A DNA stretch of 64,000 bases from Marinobacterium rhizophilum (GTDB lineage Bacteria; Pseudomonadota; Gammaproteobacteria; Pseudomonadales; Balneatricaceae), in the NCBI RefSeq assembly GCF_024397915.1, contig NZ_CP073347.1, positions 4,712,001 to 4,776,000 of the forward strand. Direction: 5' to 3'. Below, in pieces: positions 34,181-43,300 of the stretch. The position numbers and the translations under genes were made by a program. How positions within the stretch are numbered: position 1 is the first letter of the stretch; each line of letters starts with the position of its first letter. The notes under the pieces were generated by a model. That model saw only the letters and a program-made list of their open reading frames with translations. It had not been told where the DNA came from and ran no database searches.

Positions 34181-34666
34181 ATGACAGAGCGGTTTGTATA
34201 TGGTGCCAGGGATGAGGACGTCATGGTGGCCTTTGGTGAGGCCCTGGGGCGGGCCTGCGGCGGGCGCGGAATCATTTTCCTGCACGGCGATCTCGGTATG
34301 GGCAAGACCACGCTCTGCCGGGGGGTCCTGCGTGCCTATGGTCACCTGGGTTCGGTGAAGAGTCCTACCTATACTTTGGTGGAGCCCTATGATCTGGAGG
34401 GGCGCAGGTTGTATCATTTCGACCTGTACCGTCTGGCAGACCCTGAAGAGCTTGAGTACCTGGGGATCAGGGATTATTTCGAAGACGACGACCTCTGCCT
34501 GATCGAGTGGCCACAACGAGGAGCCGGCTGGCTGCCGCGCCCGGATCTGGATGTGGAAATCTCCATCGCTGGACAGGGGCGCAGTATTGAGTGCCAGGGG
34601 CGTACAGCGCGGGGACAGCAGATTCTGACGGCGCTGTTACAGGAGGGTACCTCGAAAAAACCGTAG
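34181..34666 (+). CDS. tsaE: tRNA threonylcarbamoyladenosine biosynthesis protein TsaE
   Basis: A 161-residue P-loop ATPase required with TsaB and TsaD for t6A37 in tRNA. Visible: Walker A GDLGMGKTT, the switch SPTYTLVEPY, and LYHFDLYRLADPEELEYLG. The last seven codons and the stop codon lie within a 144-base palindromic repeat (34645-34788), so the natural 3' end of the gene appears to have been replaced or extended by the element. Confidence 0.94.
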   Translation: MTERFVYGARDEDVMVAFGEALGRACGGRGIIFLHGDLGMGKTTLCRGVLRAYGHLGSVKSPTYTLVEPYDLEGRRLYHFDLYRLADPEELEYLGIRDYFEDDDLCLIEWPQRGAGWLPRPDLDVEISIAGQGRSIECQGRTARGQQILTALLQEGTSKKP

Positions 34667-34788
34667 CGAGCGGGCTTGGAGGCAAGGCGCACGGCGCGCA
34701 GGAACCGCAGTGTATGGGGTATACACAAGGTTCCGAGCACCGCGCAACGCAGCCTCTGAGTCGCCCAGCAGGTTTTTCGAGGTGCCCA
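34645..34788 (+). repeat. long imperfect palindromic repeat element
   Basis: The two arms (about 34645-34712 and 34721-34788) are imperfect reverse complements over almost their whole length; the outer ends ACCTCGAAAAAACC and GGTTTTTCGAGGT pair nearly exactly and the centre is TGTATGGGGTATACA. It would form one long hairpin or cruciform. Elements like this, centred on GTATACA-type sequence, are to my recollection dispersed in gammaproteobacteria. It supplies the tsaE stop codon and fills most of the tsaE-amiB gap. Confidence 0.7.
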
Positions 34789-34836
34789 GGACAATGACTG
34801 GATCGCAAAACAGGGGTAACGCGATTGAGGGGCAGG

Positions 34837-36180
34837 ATGAAGGGGATTTTGGGCATGCTGGCGGCCTTGTTGCTGGCGGTTCCGGCAATGGCGGCAGATA
34901 TCAAGAATGTGCGTATCTGGCTGGCGCCGGATCACACGCGTCTGGTGTTTGATTTATCGGGCCCGGTAAAGCACAAGGTATTCAGCCTCGATAATCCCGA
35001 TCGGCTGGTGGTGGACATGGCGGATTCCCGCCTGCAGGCCAGTCTTGATCGTCTGGGGCTGGAAGAAAGTCCGGTCAGCAAATTGCGTCACTCCCGCCAG
35101 TCCGATGGGTCCCAGCGCATCGTGCTGGATCTTAACAGCAAGGTAAAACCCCGCAGCTTTACGCTGGCACCTAACGACCAGTATGGCCACCGGCTGGTGC
35201 TGGATTTGCTGAAAACCGGTGCGGACAAGCCTGCCGCTGTTGCGGTGACCCAGCCGCCGGCGCCTGTGGCTGCGGGGACGCCGGGCCCCTTGCGCGATGT
35301 GGTGGTGGCGATTGATGCCGGCCACGGCGGAGAGGACCCGGGCGCGCTGGGCCCCGGCGGCCTGCGCGAAAAGGATGTGGTTATCGCCATTGCCAGGGAA
35401 GTCTACCGTCGCCTGGATGCAACGCCGGGCTACAAACCGGTGATGGTGCGCACCAGCGACTATTACGTCAGTTTGCGCGGGCGTACCAAGCTGGCGCGTG
35501 ATCATAATGCCGACCTGTTTGTGTCGATTCATGCCGATGCCTTCAAGGATTCCCGCGCCAATGGCGCCTCTGTCTGGGTGATTTCCGACCGTGGCGCCAC
35601 CGGCGAAGTGGGCCGCTGGCTGGCGCAGAAAGAAAACAGCGTGGACGCCATCGGCGGCGTGGTGAGCCTGGATGACAAGGATGAGGTACTGGCCGGCGTG
35701 CTGCTGGACATGTCCATGACCTTCAGCATGGAGGGCAGTCGCCAGGTCGCGGACCGGGTGCACAAGAACATCGGCAAGTTTGCCCGCATGCACAAGCCGT
35801 ATGTCGAACAGGCCGGTTTTGTGGTGCTGAAATCGCCAGGAATTCCGTCGATCCTGGTCGAAACCGGGTTTATCTCCAATCCGGATGAGGCTCGCAAGCT
35901 CAAGTCGCGCAAGTATCAGAACCAGATGGCCGAAGCCATTGCCGAGGGCGTGAAGGATTATTTCTGGCACCGTCCCCCGGCCATGACGCACCTGGCGCAC
36001 CGCAAGAACGGTGGTCAGCTGGCGGCCTTGTCGGATCGTACCCACAAGGTGTCCCGTGGTGACACCCTGTCGGTGATCGCCGTGCGCAATGGCGTGTCCC
36101 TCTCGGCGCTACGCGCCGCCAATGGCCTGTCCAGTGACAAGATCCGCATTGGCCAGGTGCTCAAGATTCCGTCAAGCTAA
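34837..36180 (+). CDS. amiB: N-acetylmuramoyl-L-alanine amidase with AMIN and LysM domains
   Basis: A 447-residue periplasmic amidase that removes stem peptides from peptidoglycan during cell separation. Order: signal peptide (MKGILGMLAALLLAVPAMAA), AMIN domain (about 22-120), zinc-dependent Amidase_3 domain with IDAGHGGEDPGALG, SIHADAF and LVETGFISNPDEARKL, and one LysM domain at the C-terminus (KVSRGDTLSVIAVRNGVS). Layout matches AmiB. I use the ATG at 34837 with GAGGGG upstream rather than the TTG at 34825. It is followed by mutL. Confidence 0.95.
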   Translation: MKGILGMLAALLLAVPAMAADIKNVRIWLAPDHTRLVFDLSGPVKHKVFSLDNPDRLVVDMADSRLQASLDRLGLEESPVSKLRHSRQSDGSQRIVLDLNSKVKPRSFTLAPNDQYGHRLVLDLLKTGADKPAAVAVTQPPAPVAAGTPGPLRDVVVAIDAGHGGEDPGALGPGGLREKDVVIAIAREVYRRLDATPGYKPVMVRTSDYYVSLRGRTKLARDHNADLFVSIHADAFKDSRANGASVWVISDRGATGEVGRWLAQKENSVDAIGGVVSLDDKDEVLAGVLLDMSMTFSMEGSRQVADRVHKNIGKFARMHKPYVEQAGFVVLKSPGIPSILVETGFISNPDEARKLKSRKYQNQMAEAIAEGVKDYFWHRPPAMTHLAHRKNGGQLAALSDRTHKVSRGDTLSVIAVRNGVSLSALRAANGLSSDKIRIGQVLKIPSS

Positions 36181-36247
36181 GGGCTGCATGGGTCGCATAC
36201 TGTTGCGGCCCGGTTTAGAGGCTCCCCAACCGGTAATACATTTGTCT

Positions 36248-38173
36248 ATGTCACGAATACAGTTGCTGTCGCCGCGCCTTGCCAACCAGATTGCGGCCGG
36301 CGAAGTGGTCGAACGCCCGGCTTCGGTGGTCAAGGAATTGCTGGAAAACAGCCTTGATGCCGGCGCCACCCAGATCGAAATCGATGTGGAACAGGGAGGC
36401 ATGAAGCTGATCCGTCTGCGCGACAACGGTGGCGGTATCGAGGAGCAGGACCTGCCGCTGGCGCTCAGTCGCCATGCCACGTCCAAGATTCTGGTGCTCG
36501 AAGACCTTGAAGCGGTCAACAGCCTCGGCTTTCGCGGCGAGGCGCTGGCCAGTATCAGTTCGGTATCGCGCCTTACGCTGACTTCGCGCCGGGCTGATGC
36601 CTCCAGTGCCTGGCAGGTGCAGACCGAAGGGCGGGACATGGAGCCGGTGGTGAGCCCTGCTGCCCACCCGCAGGGTACCTGCGTCGAGGTGCGGGACCTC
36701 TTCTTCAATACGCCGGCGCGGCGCAAGTTCATGCGTACCGAACAGACCGAATTCAAGCACCTGGAGGAGGTGGTCAAGCGCCTGGCGCTGAGCCGTTCCG
36801 ATGTGTCCTTCCAGTTGCGCCACAATGGTCGGGTCATTCATCAGCTGCGCCCCGCCCGAACCGAGCAGGAGCACGAACGACGTATCTCGTCGGTGTGCGG
36901 GCCGGCCTTTATCGATCAGGCACTGTCGCTGGATATGTGCGCGGAAGCCAGCGGTTTGCGGCTCTGGGGCTGGATGGGGCTGCCGACCTTTTCCCGCAGC
37001 CAGACGGACCTGCAGTACTTCTTCGTCAACGGCCGCATTATCCGGGACAAGCTGGTGGCCCACGCGGTGCGCCAGGCCTATCAGGATGTGCTCTTCCACG
37101 GTCGTCATCCGGCCTTTGTACTTTACCTGGAGCTCGATCCGCGACTGGTGGATGTGAACGTGCATCCGACCAAGCACGAGGTGCGCTTTCGCGAAGGTCG
37201 CCTGGTGCATGACTTCATCTTCCGTACCCTGCACCGGGTGATTGCCGATGTCCGCCCGCAGGATGCTGTGTCGCCTGCCTCCGCGTCGCCGGATTCCAGC
37301 GCGCAAGGGGATGGCCAGGTTGCCGCTGCACAGCAGTTCGAGCAGGGGCGCATGCCGCTGAGCCAGGCGCCGGCGGCTCAGGCATCACTGGACCAGGCGC
37401 CAACGGGTGGTTCCCAGCAGGCCGGCAGCATGTTCGGTGGTGCCGTGCCCGGCGGCGATTATCGCGGCCCCTCGGTCGGCGCGGTGCGGGACCAGATCAG
37501 CGGTTACGGTGCCCTGCATGTGCCGGCCCATGGTGCCCAGTACCCTGTGCCGCCGGGACCGGCGGTGACCCCGGCAGAGGGCGAGGAGGCGCCGCCGCTG
37601 GGGTATGCCCTGGCCCATCTGCACGGTATCTATATTTTGGCGCAGAATGCACAGGGCCTGGTGCTGGTGGACATGCATGCCGCCCATGAACGTATCGTCT
37701 ATGAGCGCATGAAGCAGGCGTATGAGACCGAGGTGGTGCGCTCGCAGCCGCTGTTGGTGCCTTTGAGCATGGCGGTGAGCCAGAACGAGGCGGACTGCGC
37801 CGAGGAGCAGGCCGAGATGTTTCAGCGACTGGGCTTTGAATTGTCCCGTATGGGGGACGAAAGCCTGGTGGTACGCCAGGTGCCGGTGTCGCTGGCCAAA
37901 GGTAACATCGAACAGCTGATTCGGGATGTGTTGTCCGACATGCTGACCTACGGCCAGAGCCAGCGCATTGAAAACCATATCAACGAGTTGCTGGCGACCA
38001 TGGCCTGCCACGGGGCGGTGCGCGCCAACCGCCAGCTTAGCGTGCCGGAGATGAATGGCCTGCTGCGTGACATGGAGATTACCGAGCGCAGCGGGCAGTG
38101 CAACCATGGTCGGCCGACCTGGACGCAGCTGTCGCTGAATGAACTCGACAAGCTGTTTTTGCGGGGGCGCTAG
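36248..38173 (+). CDS. mutL: DNA mismatch repair protein MutL (endonuclease type)
   Basis: A 641-residue MutL. The N-terminal GHKL ATPase shows ELLENSLDAGATQIEI, RDNGGGI and GFRGEALASIS. A long linker (about 335-430) is low in complexity. The C-terminal domain has DMHAAHERIVYE from D475, which fits the nuclease motif D-x-HA-(x)2-E-(x)4-E, and ends in CNHGRPTW. So this is probably the nicking type used by bacteria without MutH. The ATG at 36248 matches the conserved start MSRIQLLSPRLANQIAAGEV; the longer upstream frame overlaps amiB. Confidence 0.96.
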   Translation: MSRIQLLSPRLANQIAAGEVVERPASVVKELLENSLDAGATQIEIDVEQGGMKLIRLRDNGGGIEEQDLPLALSRHATSKILVLEDLEAVNSLGFRGEALASISSVSRLTLTSRRADASSAWQVQTEGRDMEPVVSPAAHPQGTCVEVRDLFFNTPARRKFMRTEQTEFKHLEEVVKRLALSRSDVSFQLRHNGRVIHQLRPARTEQEHERRISSVCGPAFIDQALSLDMCAEASGLRLWGWMGLPTFSRSQTDLQYFFVNGRIIRDKLVAHAVRQAYQDVLFHGRHPAFVLYLELDPRLVDVNVHPTKHEVRFREGRLVHDFIFRTLHRVIADVRPQDAVSPASASPDSSAQGDGQVAAAQQFEQGRMPLSQAPAAQASLDQAPTGGSQQAGSMFGGAVPGGDYRGPSVGAVRDQISGYGALHVPAHGAQYPVPPGPAVTPAEGEEAPPLGYALAHLHGIYILAQNAQGLVLVDMHAAHERIVYERMKQAYETEVVRSQPLLVPLSMAVSQNEADCAEEQAEMFQRLGFELSRMGDESLVVRQVPVSLAKGNIEQLIRDVLSDMLTYGQSQRIENHINELLATMACHGAVRANRQLSVPEMNGLLRDMEITERSGQCNHGRPTWTQLSLNELDKLFLRGR

Positions 38174-38177
38174 CAAC

Positions 38178-39125
38178 ATGAGTGAACAGAAAAATCTGCC
38201 GCCCGCCATATTTCTGATGGGCCCCACCGCTGCGGGCAAGACCGCCCTGGCCATGGAGCTCTATGACGCCTTGCCCTGCGACATCATCAGTGTCGATTCG
38301 GCGCTGATCTATCGCGGCATGGACATCGGTACCGCCAAGCCGACTGCTGCAGAGCTGGCGCGTTATCCCCATCGGCTTATCGATATTCGCGGCCCGGAGC
38401 AGAGCTACTCGGCGGCCGAGTTTCGCCAGGATGCGCTGGAACAGATGGCGCAGATTACCGCGGCGGGTCGTATTCCGCTGCTGGTGGGTGGCACCATGAT
38501 GTATTTCAATGCGCTGCAGCAGGGCCTGGCCAAGATGCCGGAAGCTGATCCTGCGGTGCGCGCCCGGCTCGAAGAGGAAGCGCGTTTGCAGGGCTGGCCT
38601 GCCATGCACCGCCGCCTGGCCGAGGTGGACCCGCAGGCGGCGGCGCGCCTCAAGCCGAATGACGCCCAGCGGGTGCAGCGTGCGCTGGAAGTGTTTGAAC
38701 TCAGTGGCCGGCCCATGAGTGCGCTCTGGCAAGAGCAGGAGCAGACGGTTCTGCCCTATCGAGTGCATTCCTTTGCGGTGATGCCGCCGGAGCGGGCCGA
38801 GCTGCACCAGCGTATTGAGCAGCGATTTCACCAGATGCTGGAACTTGGTCTGGTGGATGAAGTCGAACGCGTGCTCTGGTCGCGGGGTGATCTCGAGCTG
38901 TCCCATCCCTCGGTTCGCTGTGTCGGCTACCGCCAGGTGTGGGAATTTCTGGCCGGGCGCTGGGACTATGAAACCATGGTGTTCAAGGGTATCGTAGCCA
39001 CCCGGCAACTGGCAAAACGCCAGATAACCTGGCTGCGCAGCTGGAACGATCTGCACTGGTTACAGACGAATGATCGGCAGTTGCTGTCTAAAGCCTTGAA
39101 ATTAGTGGAGTCAGCCATTATATAA
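38178..39125 (+). CDS. miaA: tRNA dimethylallyltransferase
   Basis: A 315-residue enzyme that adds the dimethylallyl group to A37 of tRNAs reading UNN codons. Seen: P-loop MGPTAAGKTALA, ISVDSALIYRGMDIGTAKP, and RCVGYRQVWEFL. It begins at the ATG at 38178, four bases behind the mutL stop, and is followed by hfq as usual. Confidence 0.96.
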   Translation: MSEQKNLPPAIFLMGPTAAGKTALAMELYDALPCDIISVDSALIYRGMDIGTAKPTAAELARYPHRLIDIRGPEQSYSAAEFRQDALEQMAQITAAGRIPLLVGGTMMYFNALQQGLAKMPEADPAVRARLEEEARLQGWPAMHRRLAEVDPQAAARLKPNDAQRVQRALEVFELSGRPMSALWQEQEQTVLPYRVHSFAVMPPERAELHQRIEQRFHQMLELGLVDEVERVLWSRGDLELSHPSVRCVGYRQVWEFLAGRWDYETMVFKGIVATRQLAKRQITWLRSWNDLHWLQTNDRQLLSKALKLVESAII

Positions 39126-39246
39126 TGTTCGGCTGGCGCGCAATTGCAGTGGTGTGGATGGCGGTCGGAAGGCGGGACTTCGCGGGGAATCTTTGGCGGA
39201 GTCCTGACCTGCATAAACCATAATGATTTTCTGGAAGGAGTTTGCA

Positions 39247-39486
39247 ATGTCAAAAGGGCAGTCTTTACAAGACCCTTATCTAAACGTTCTGCGCAAGGAG
39301 CGTGTGCCGGTTTCGATTTTCCTGGTGAATGGTATCAAGCTGCAGGGACAGATCGAGTCTTTCGATCAGTTCGTGATTCTGCTTAAGAATACCGTCAGCC
39401 AGATGGTCTACAAGCATGCGATATCTACAGTCGTTCCTGCCCGTCCGGTGAAACTGCCGCAGGCCGACGAGAAGCAGCCGGACTGA
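39247..39486 (+). CDS. hfq: RNA chaperone Hfq
   Basis: A 79-residue Sm-like protein that forms hexamers and helps small RNAs pair with mRNAs. Sm1 (IFLVNGIKLQGQIESFDQF) and Sm2 (VYKHAISTVVP) are intact and the N-terminus SKGQSLQDPYLN is the classical one. AAGGAG stands at the right distance before the ATG at 39247. The C-terminal tail is short, as in Pseudomonas. Next gene hflX begins within eight bases. Confidence 0.98.
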   Translation: MSKGQSLQDPYLNVLRKERVPVSIFLVNGIKLQGQIESFDQFVILLKNTVSQMVYKHAISTVVPARPVKLPQADEKQPD

Positions 39487-39493
39487 GGTCATA

Positions 39494-40792
39494 TTGTTTT
39501 TTGAACGACCCAAGTCTGGAGAGAAGGCCATTCTCGTGCACATCGATTTCGGTGACGAGAGCAAGGCTGAAAGTCCCCAGGAGCTTGAAGAGCTCGCACT
39601 CTCGGCGGGCGCGGATCCGGTGGAATTTCTCATCGGCAGCCGTGCCAAGCCGAGTTCCAAATTCTTTATTGGCACTGGCAAGCTGGCAGAGCTGATTGAA
39701 CTGGTGACGCTGCATGATGCAGAAATCGTTATCTTCAATCATGCGCTGTCACCGTCCCAGGAGCGCAATCTGGAGCAGCAGATCAAGTGTCGGGTGCTGG
39801 ATCGAACCGGCCTGATTCTGGATATCTTTGCCCAGCGCGCCCGCACCCACGAAGGCAAGTTGCAGGTCGAGCTGGCACAGTTGGATCACATGTCGACGCG
39901 GCTGGTGCGCGGCTGGACCCACCTTGAGCGTCAGAAGGGCGGTATCGGCCTGCGTGGTCCGGGTGAAACCCAGCTTGAAACCGACCGCCGCTTGCTGCGG
40001 GCGCGGATGAAAAGCATCGTCAAGCGGCTCGACCGGGTGCGCCGACAGCGCGACCAGGGTCGGCGGGCGCGTCAGCGTGCCGAGGTTCCGACTGTTTCGC
40101 TGGTGGGTTACACCAACGCCGGCAAGTCGACGCTGTTTAATCGTCTGACCGAGTCCAGCGTTTATGTGGCGGACCAGCTGTTTGCCACCCTGGATCCGAC
40201 GCTGCGCAAGATTCAGTTGGCGGATGTGGGGCCGGCAATCCTGGCAGATACCGTCGGTTTCATCCGGCACTTGCCGCACAAGCTGGTGGAGGCGTTCCGG
40301 GCGACCTTGCAGGAAACCTCCGAGGCGGAGCTGCTGCTGCATGTGATCGACTGCTATGACGATGAGCGCGGCGGTCATATCGAGCAGGTCAAGCATGTGC
40401 TGCAGGAAATCGGTGCCAGCGAAGTGCCTGTACTGGAGGTCTATAACAAGATCGACAGGCTGGACGGGCAGGAAGCGCGCATCGATCGTGACGACGAGGG
40501 ACGTCCCTGGCGTGTCTGGGTGTCGGCCGTCACGGGAGAGGGGAGCGAGCTGCTGTATCAGGCGGTGAGCGAACGGCTGTCGGATGATATTTTTCATCAG
40601 ACGCTGAGTTTGCCTGCCAGTGCCGGCCAGTTGCGGGCGCACCTGTACGCGCTTAACGCGGTGTTGCGTGAAAGCGTTGATGCCTCCGGGCAAATACAGG
40701 TGGAAGTCCGGTTACAGAAGAAAGACTTGCTGCGGCTGCTCAGTCGGCTCGGGATTCCATCCGAGTCGTATCTGGTGCAGGCTGCGTCTTGA
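39494..40792 (+). CDS. hflX: ribosome-associated GTPase HflX
   Basis: A 432-residue GTPase that splits or rescues stalled 70S ribosomes. N-terminal HflX domain followed by GTPase motifs: G1 GYTNAGKSTLFN, DTVGFIRHLPHKLVEAF as G3 and switch, and NKIDRLD as G4. It starts with TTG at 39494 (MFFERPKSG), as hflX does in related genomes, with GAGG upstream. It lies between hfq and hflK. Confidence 0.95.
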   Translation: MFFERPKSGEKAILVHIDFGDESKAESPQELEELALSAGADPVEFLIGSRAKPSSKFFIGTGKLAELIELVTLHDAEIVIFNHALSPSQERNLEQQIKCRVLDRTGLILDIFAQRARTHEGKLQVELAQLDHMSTRLVRGWTHLERQKGGIGLRGPGETQLETDRRLLRARMKSIVKRLDRVRRQRDQGRRARQRAEVPTVSLVGYTNAGKSTLFNRLTESSVYVADQLFATLDPTLRKIQLADVGPAILADTVGFIRHLPHKLVEAFRATLQETSEAELLLHVIDCYDDERGGHIEQVKHVLQEIGASEVPVLEVYNKIDRLDGQEARIDRDDEGRPWRVWVSAVTGEGSELLYQAVSERLSDDIFHQTLSLPASAGQLRAHLYALNAVLRESVDASGQIQVEVRLQKKDLLRLLSRLGIPSESYLVQAAS

Positions 40793-40876
40793 TAAACTTG
40801 ACTCAGGCTTGCGTGGGCCCCTGTGGCTATCTACAATTTTTTGAGTTGAATCAAGCGTTTTCTAACGGAGAGCACT

Positions 40877-42067
40877 ATGGCTTGGAATGAGCCCGGCGGG
40901 AATGGGGACGGTAAAAACCATGATCCCTGGAATGGCGACAAGCGCGGCGGACCCAGGGGTGGTGGGGATCAGGGGCCGCCTGATCTCGACGAGGCCCTGC
41001 GCAAGCTGCAGGATAAGCTAAACAGCATTTTCGGCAAGGTCAGCTCGGGCGGCGGTGGCGGTGGCGGATCTTCGCCGTCGGGTTCCGGTTTCCTGTGGGT
41101 GCTGCTGGTGGTGGTGGCGCTGGGCTGGGCCGGTATGGGTTTCTATACCGTCGACCAGCAGGAGCGCGGCGTGGTGCTGCGTCTGGGTAAATACTACGAA
41201 ACGGTGAACCCGGGTCTGCAGTGGAACCCGCCGATGATTGACGAAGTCACCAAGGTCAACGTGACCCGGGTGCGTACGCTCGATCACCGTGCCCTGATGC
41301 TGACTGAAGACGAAAACATCGTGGATATCGATGTGACGGTTCAGTACCTGATCATCGACCCCAAGGCCTACCGTCTCAATGTGCGTGATCCCGAAGGCAG
41401 TCTGGCGAATGCGTCCGAATCTGCTCTGCGCCAGGTCGTCGGCAGCTCCGAAATGCATTCCCTGCTGACTGAAGGTCGTGAAGCGCTTGGCTTTGCCGTG
41501 CTGGACCGTCTGCAGGGCTACATGCAGAGCTATGCCACGGGCCTGAGCATCTCCAAGATCAACGTCAAGAATGCCCAGGCACCGAGCCAGGTGCAGGATG
41601 CGTTCGATGACGTGATCAAGGCGCGTGAAGATGAGCAGCGGGTCAAGAACGAAGCTGAATCCTACGCCAATGGCATCGTGCCGGAAGCGCGTGGTGAAGC
41701 CCAGCGCATGCTTGAGGAAGCCAATGCCTACCGGGAAGAGGTTCTGGCCCGGGCGGATGGTGAGTCCAAGCGTTTTGTGGCGCTGCTGAACGAGTACCGC
41801 AAGGCTCCGGATGTTACGCGCGAGCGTTTGTATCTGGACATGATGCAGTCTGTGCTGGAAAACAACCCGAAAGTCCTGATCGACGTTGAGGGTGGGAATA
41901 ACATGATGTATCTGCCACTGGATAAATTGATGCAGAGCAGCAACGAGCGTCGCGAACTTAGTCGTGGTGCGCGCCTGGATGATCAGAGCCTGAAGGATCT
42001 GACCGACAAGGTGGTTGATGAGCTGCGTGTGCGCCAGAGTACCACTACGCGTCGGGAGGGCCGGTAA
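40877..42067 (+). CDS. hflK: FtsH protease regulator HflK
   Basis: A 396-residue membrane protein of the SPFH/prohibitin family. The first about 60 residues are glycine-rich and polar, then one membrane span (FLWVLLVVVALGWAGMGFYTV), then the SPFH domain in the periplasm and long helices. With HflC it forms a large cage around FtsH and tempers its activity. Its stop shares a base with the hflC start. Confidence 0.96.
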   Translation: MAWNEPGGNGDGKNHDPWNGDKRGGPRGGGDQGPPDLDEALRKLQDKLNSIFGKVSSGGGGGGGSSPSGSGFLWVLLVVVALGWAGMGFYTVDQQERGVVLRLGKYYETVNPGLQWNPPMIDEVTKVNVTRVRTLDHRALMLTEDENIVDIDVTVQYLIIDPKAYRLNVRDPEGSLANASESALRQVVGSSEMHSLLTEGREALGFAVLDRLQGYMQSYATGLSISKINVKNAQAPSQVQDAFDDVIKAREDEQRVKNEAESYANGIVPEARGEAQRMLEEANAYREEVLARADGESKRFVALLNEYRKAPDVTRERLYLDMMQSVLENNPKVLIDVEGGNNMMYLPLDKLMQSSNERRELSRGARLDDQSLKDLTDKVVDELRVRQSTTTRREGR

Positions 42068-42942
42068 TGAAGCCTAGATCAATGCTTGTACTGGTCCTGC
42101 TGTTGCTGGTGTTCATGGTGGGCTCCAAGTCGGTTTACATCATCAGCGAAACCGAGCGCGCTGTGCTGCTGCGCTTCGGTGAGATCGTCAATGATGATGT
42201 CAGCCCGGGTCTGCACTTCAAGGTGCCTTTCGTTAACGTCGTGCGCAAGTTCGATGGTCGTCTGCTGACCCTTGATGCCCGTCCGCAGTCCTTCCTGACG
42301 CTGGAGAAAAAGCGTCTGGTGGTGGATGCCTTCATCAAGTGGCGTATCCAGGATGTTGGTAAGTATTACACCGCGACCTCGGGTGACGAGTTCCGTGCCG
42401 GTGATGTACTGCTGACCCGTGTGGAGAACGAGCTGCGTAACCAGTTCGGTGCCCGCACCCTGAACCAGGTGGTATCCGGTGAGCGTGAAGAGCTGATGGA
42501 TCAGGTTATCCAGCAGCTGAGTCAGGTGGCGCAGGATGAGCTGGGTATCAATGTGCTGGACGTTCGCGTCAAGCGTGTCGAACTGCCGGCTGAGGTGTCT
42601 GAGTCGGTTTACCAGCGCATGCGTACCGAGCGTGAACGAGAGGCCCGTGAGCTGCGCTCGCGCGGCAAGGAGTTGGCCGAGGGTATTCGTGCCGATGCGG
42701 ACCGTCAGGTCACCATCGTCAAGGCGAACGCCTACCGTGAAGCTGAGGAAACTCGAGGTGAAGGTGATGCATCGGCTGCAAATGTCTATGCCAGCGCCTT
42801 CAGTCGGGATCCGGAGTTTTACTCCTTCTACCGCAGTCTGACAGCCTACAAGGCGTCGTTTGGTGGCGAGGGTGGCGATGTGCTGCTGCTCAAGCCTGAC
42901 AGCGACTTCTTCAAGTATCTGTCCAAACCAACAGGGCCCTGA
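42067..42942 (+). CDS. hflC: FtsH protease regulator HflC
   Basis: A 291-residue partner of HflK with an N-terminal membrane anchor (LVLVLLLLVFMVGSKSVYII), SPFH domain and coiled-coil rich part (RMRTEREREARELRSRGKELAEGIRAD in the 190-215 region). The end DPEFYSFYRSLTAYK is conserved. It begins on the A of the hflK stop (TAATG). Confidence 0.96.
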   Translation: MKPRSMLVLVLLLLVFMVGSKSVYIISETERAVLLRFGEIVNDDVSPGLHFKVPFVNVVRKFDGRLLTLDARPQSFLTLEKKRLVVDAFIKWRIQDVGKYYTATSGDEFRAGDVLLTRVENELRNQFGARTLNQVVSGEREELMDQVIQQLSQVAQDELGINVLDVRVKRVELPAEVSESVYQRMRTEREREARELRSRGKELAEGIRADADRQVTIVKANAYREAEETRGEGDASAANVYASAFSRDPEFYSFYRSLTAYKASFGGEGGDVLLLKPDSDFFKYLSKPTGP

Positions 42943-43014
42943 TTCGTCCCTGATTGGACTGCAAAACCGCGGAACGGGTGCAAATTTGTCCCCGTTCCGT
43001 GCTAGAATCCGCAC

Positions 43015-43038
43015 ACCGGGCCAAGACCCGGTTTTTTT
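43015..43038 (+). terminator. rho-independent terminator after hflC
   Basis: ACCGGG (43015-43020) pairs with CCCGGT (43027-43032) over a six-base loop and is followed by a run of T. A second hairpin, GGAACGGG/CCCGTTCC (42971-42998), stands just before it. Confidence 0.8.
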
Positions 43039-43070
43039 GTGGCAGTGGGCTGCCGGGGTCGGGGTTGGAT

Positions 43071-43268
43071 ATGTCTTCTGGGCTATGGCGCGAGCTGTTG
43101 ATCGGCTTCTGTTTGATGCTGGTTCTGGAAGGTGTATTGCCCTTTTTATACCCGCAGCGCTGGCGCCGGATGGTGCAGCGGCTGTCGCTGATCAATGATG
43201 TAACGCTGCGTATTTTCGGGCTGCTGAGTATGCTGGCCGGTGTCGCGTTGCTGTATTGGATCAACTGA
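43071..43268 (+). CDS. DUF2065 membrane protein (YjeT-like)
   Basis: A 65-residue inner-membrane protein with two spans and the family wording LLIGFCLMLVLEGVLPFLYPQRWRR and RIFGLLSMLAGVALLYWI. It is the YjeT-type protein commonly found between hflC and hisZ/purA. Function unknown. The ATG at 43071 is chosen because the conserved part begins there. Confidence 0.88.
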   Translation: MSSGLWRELLIGFCLMLVLEGVLPFLYPQRWRRMVQRLSLINDVTLRIFGLLSMLAGVALLYWIN

Positions 43269-43300
43269 ATCAGATTACCCGGATTGTATTGGAGTACTGC

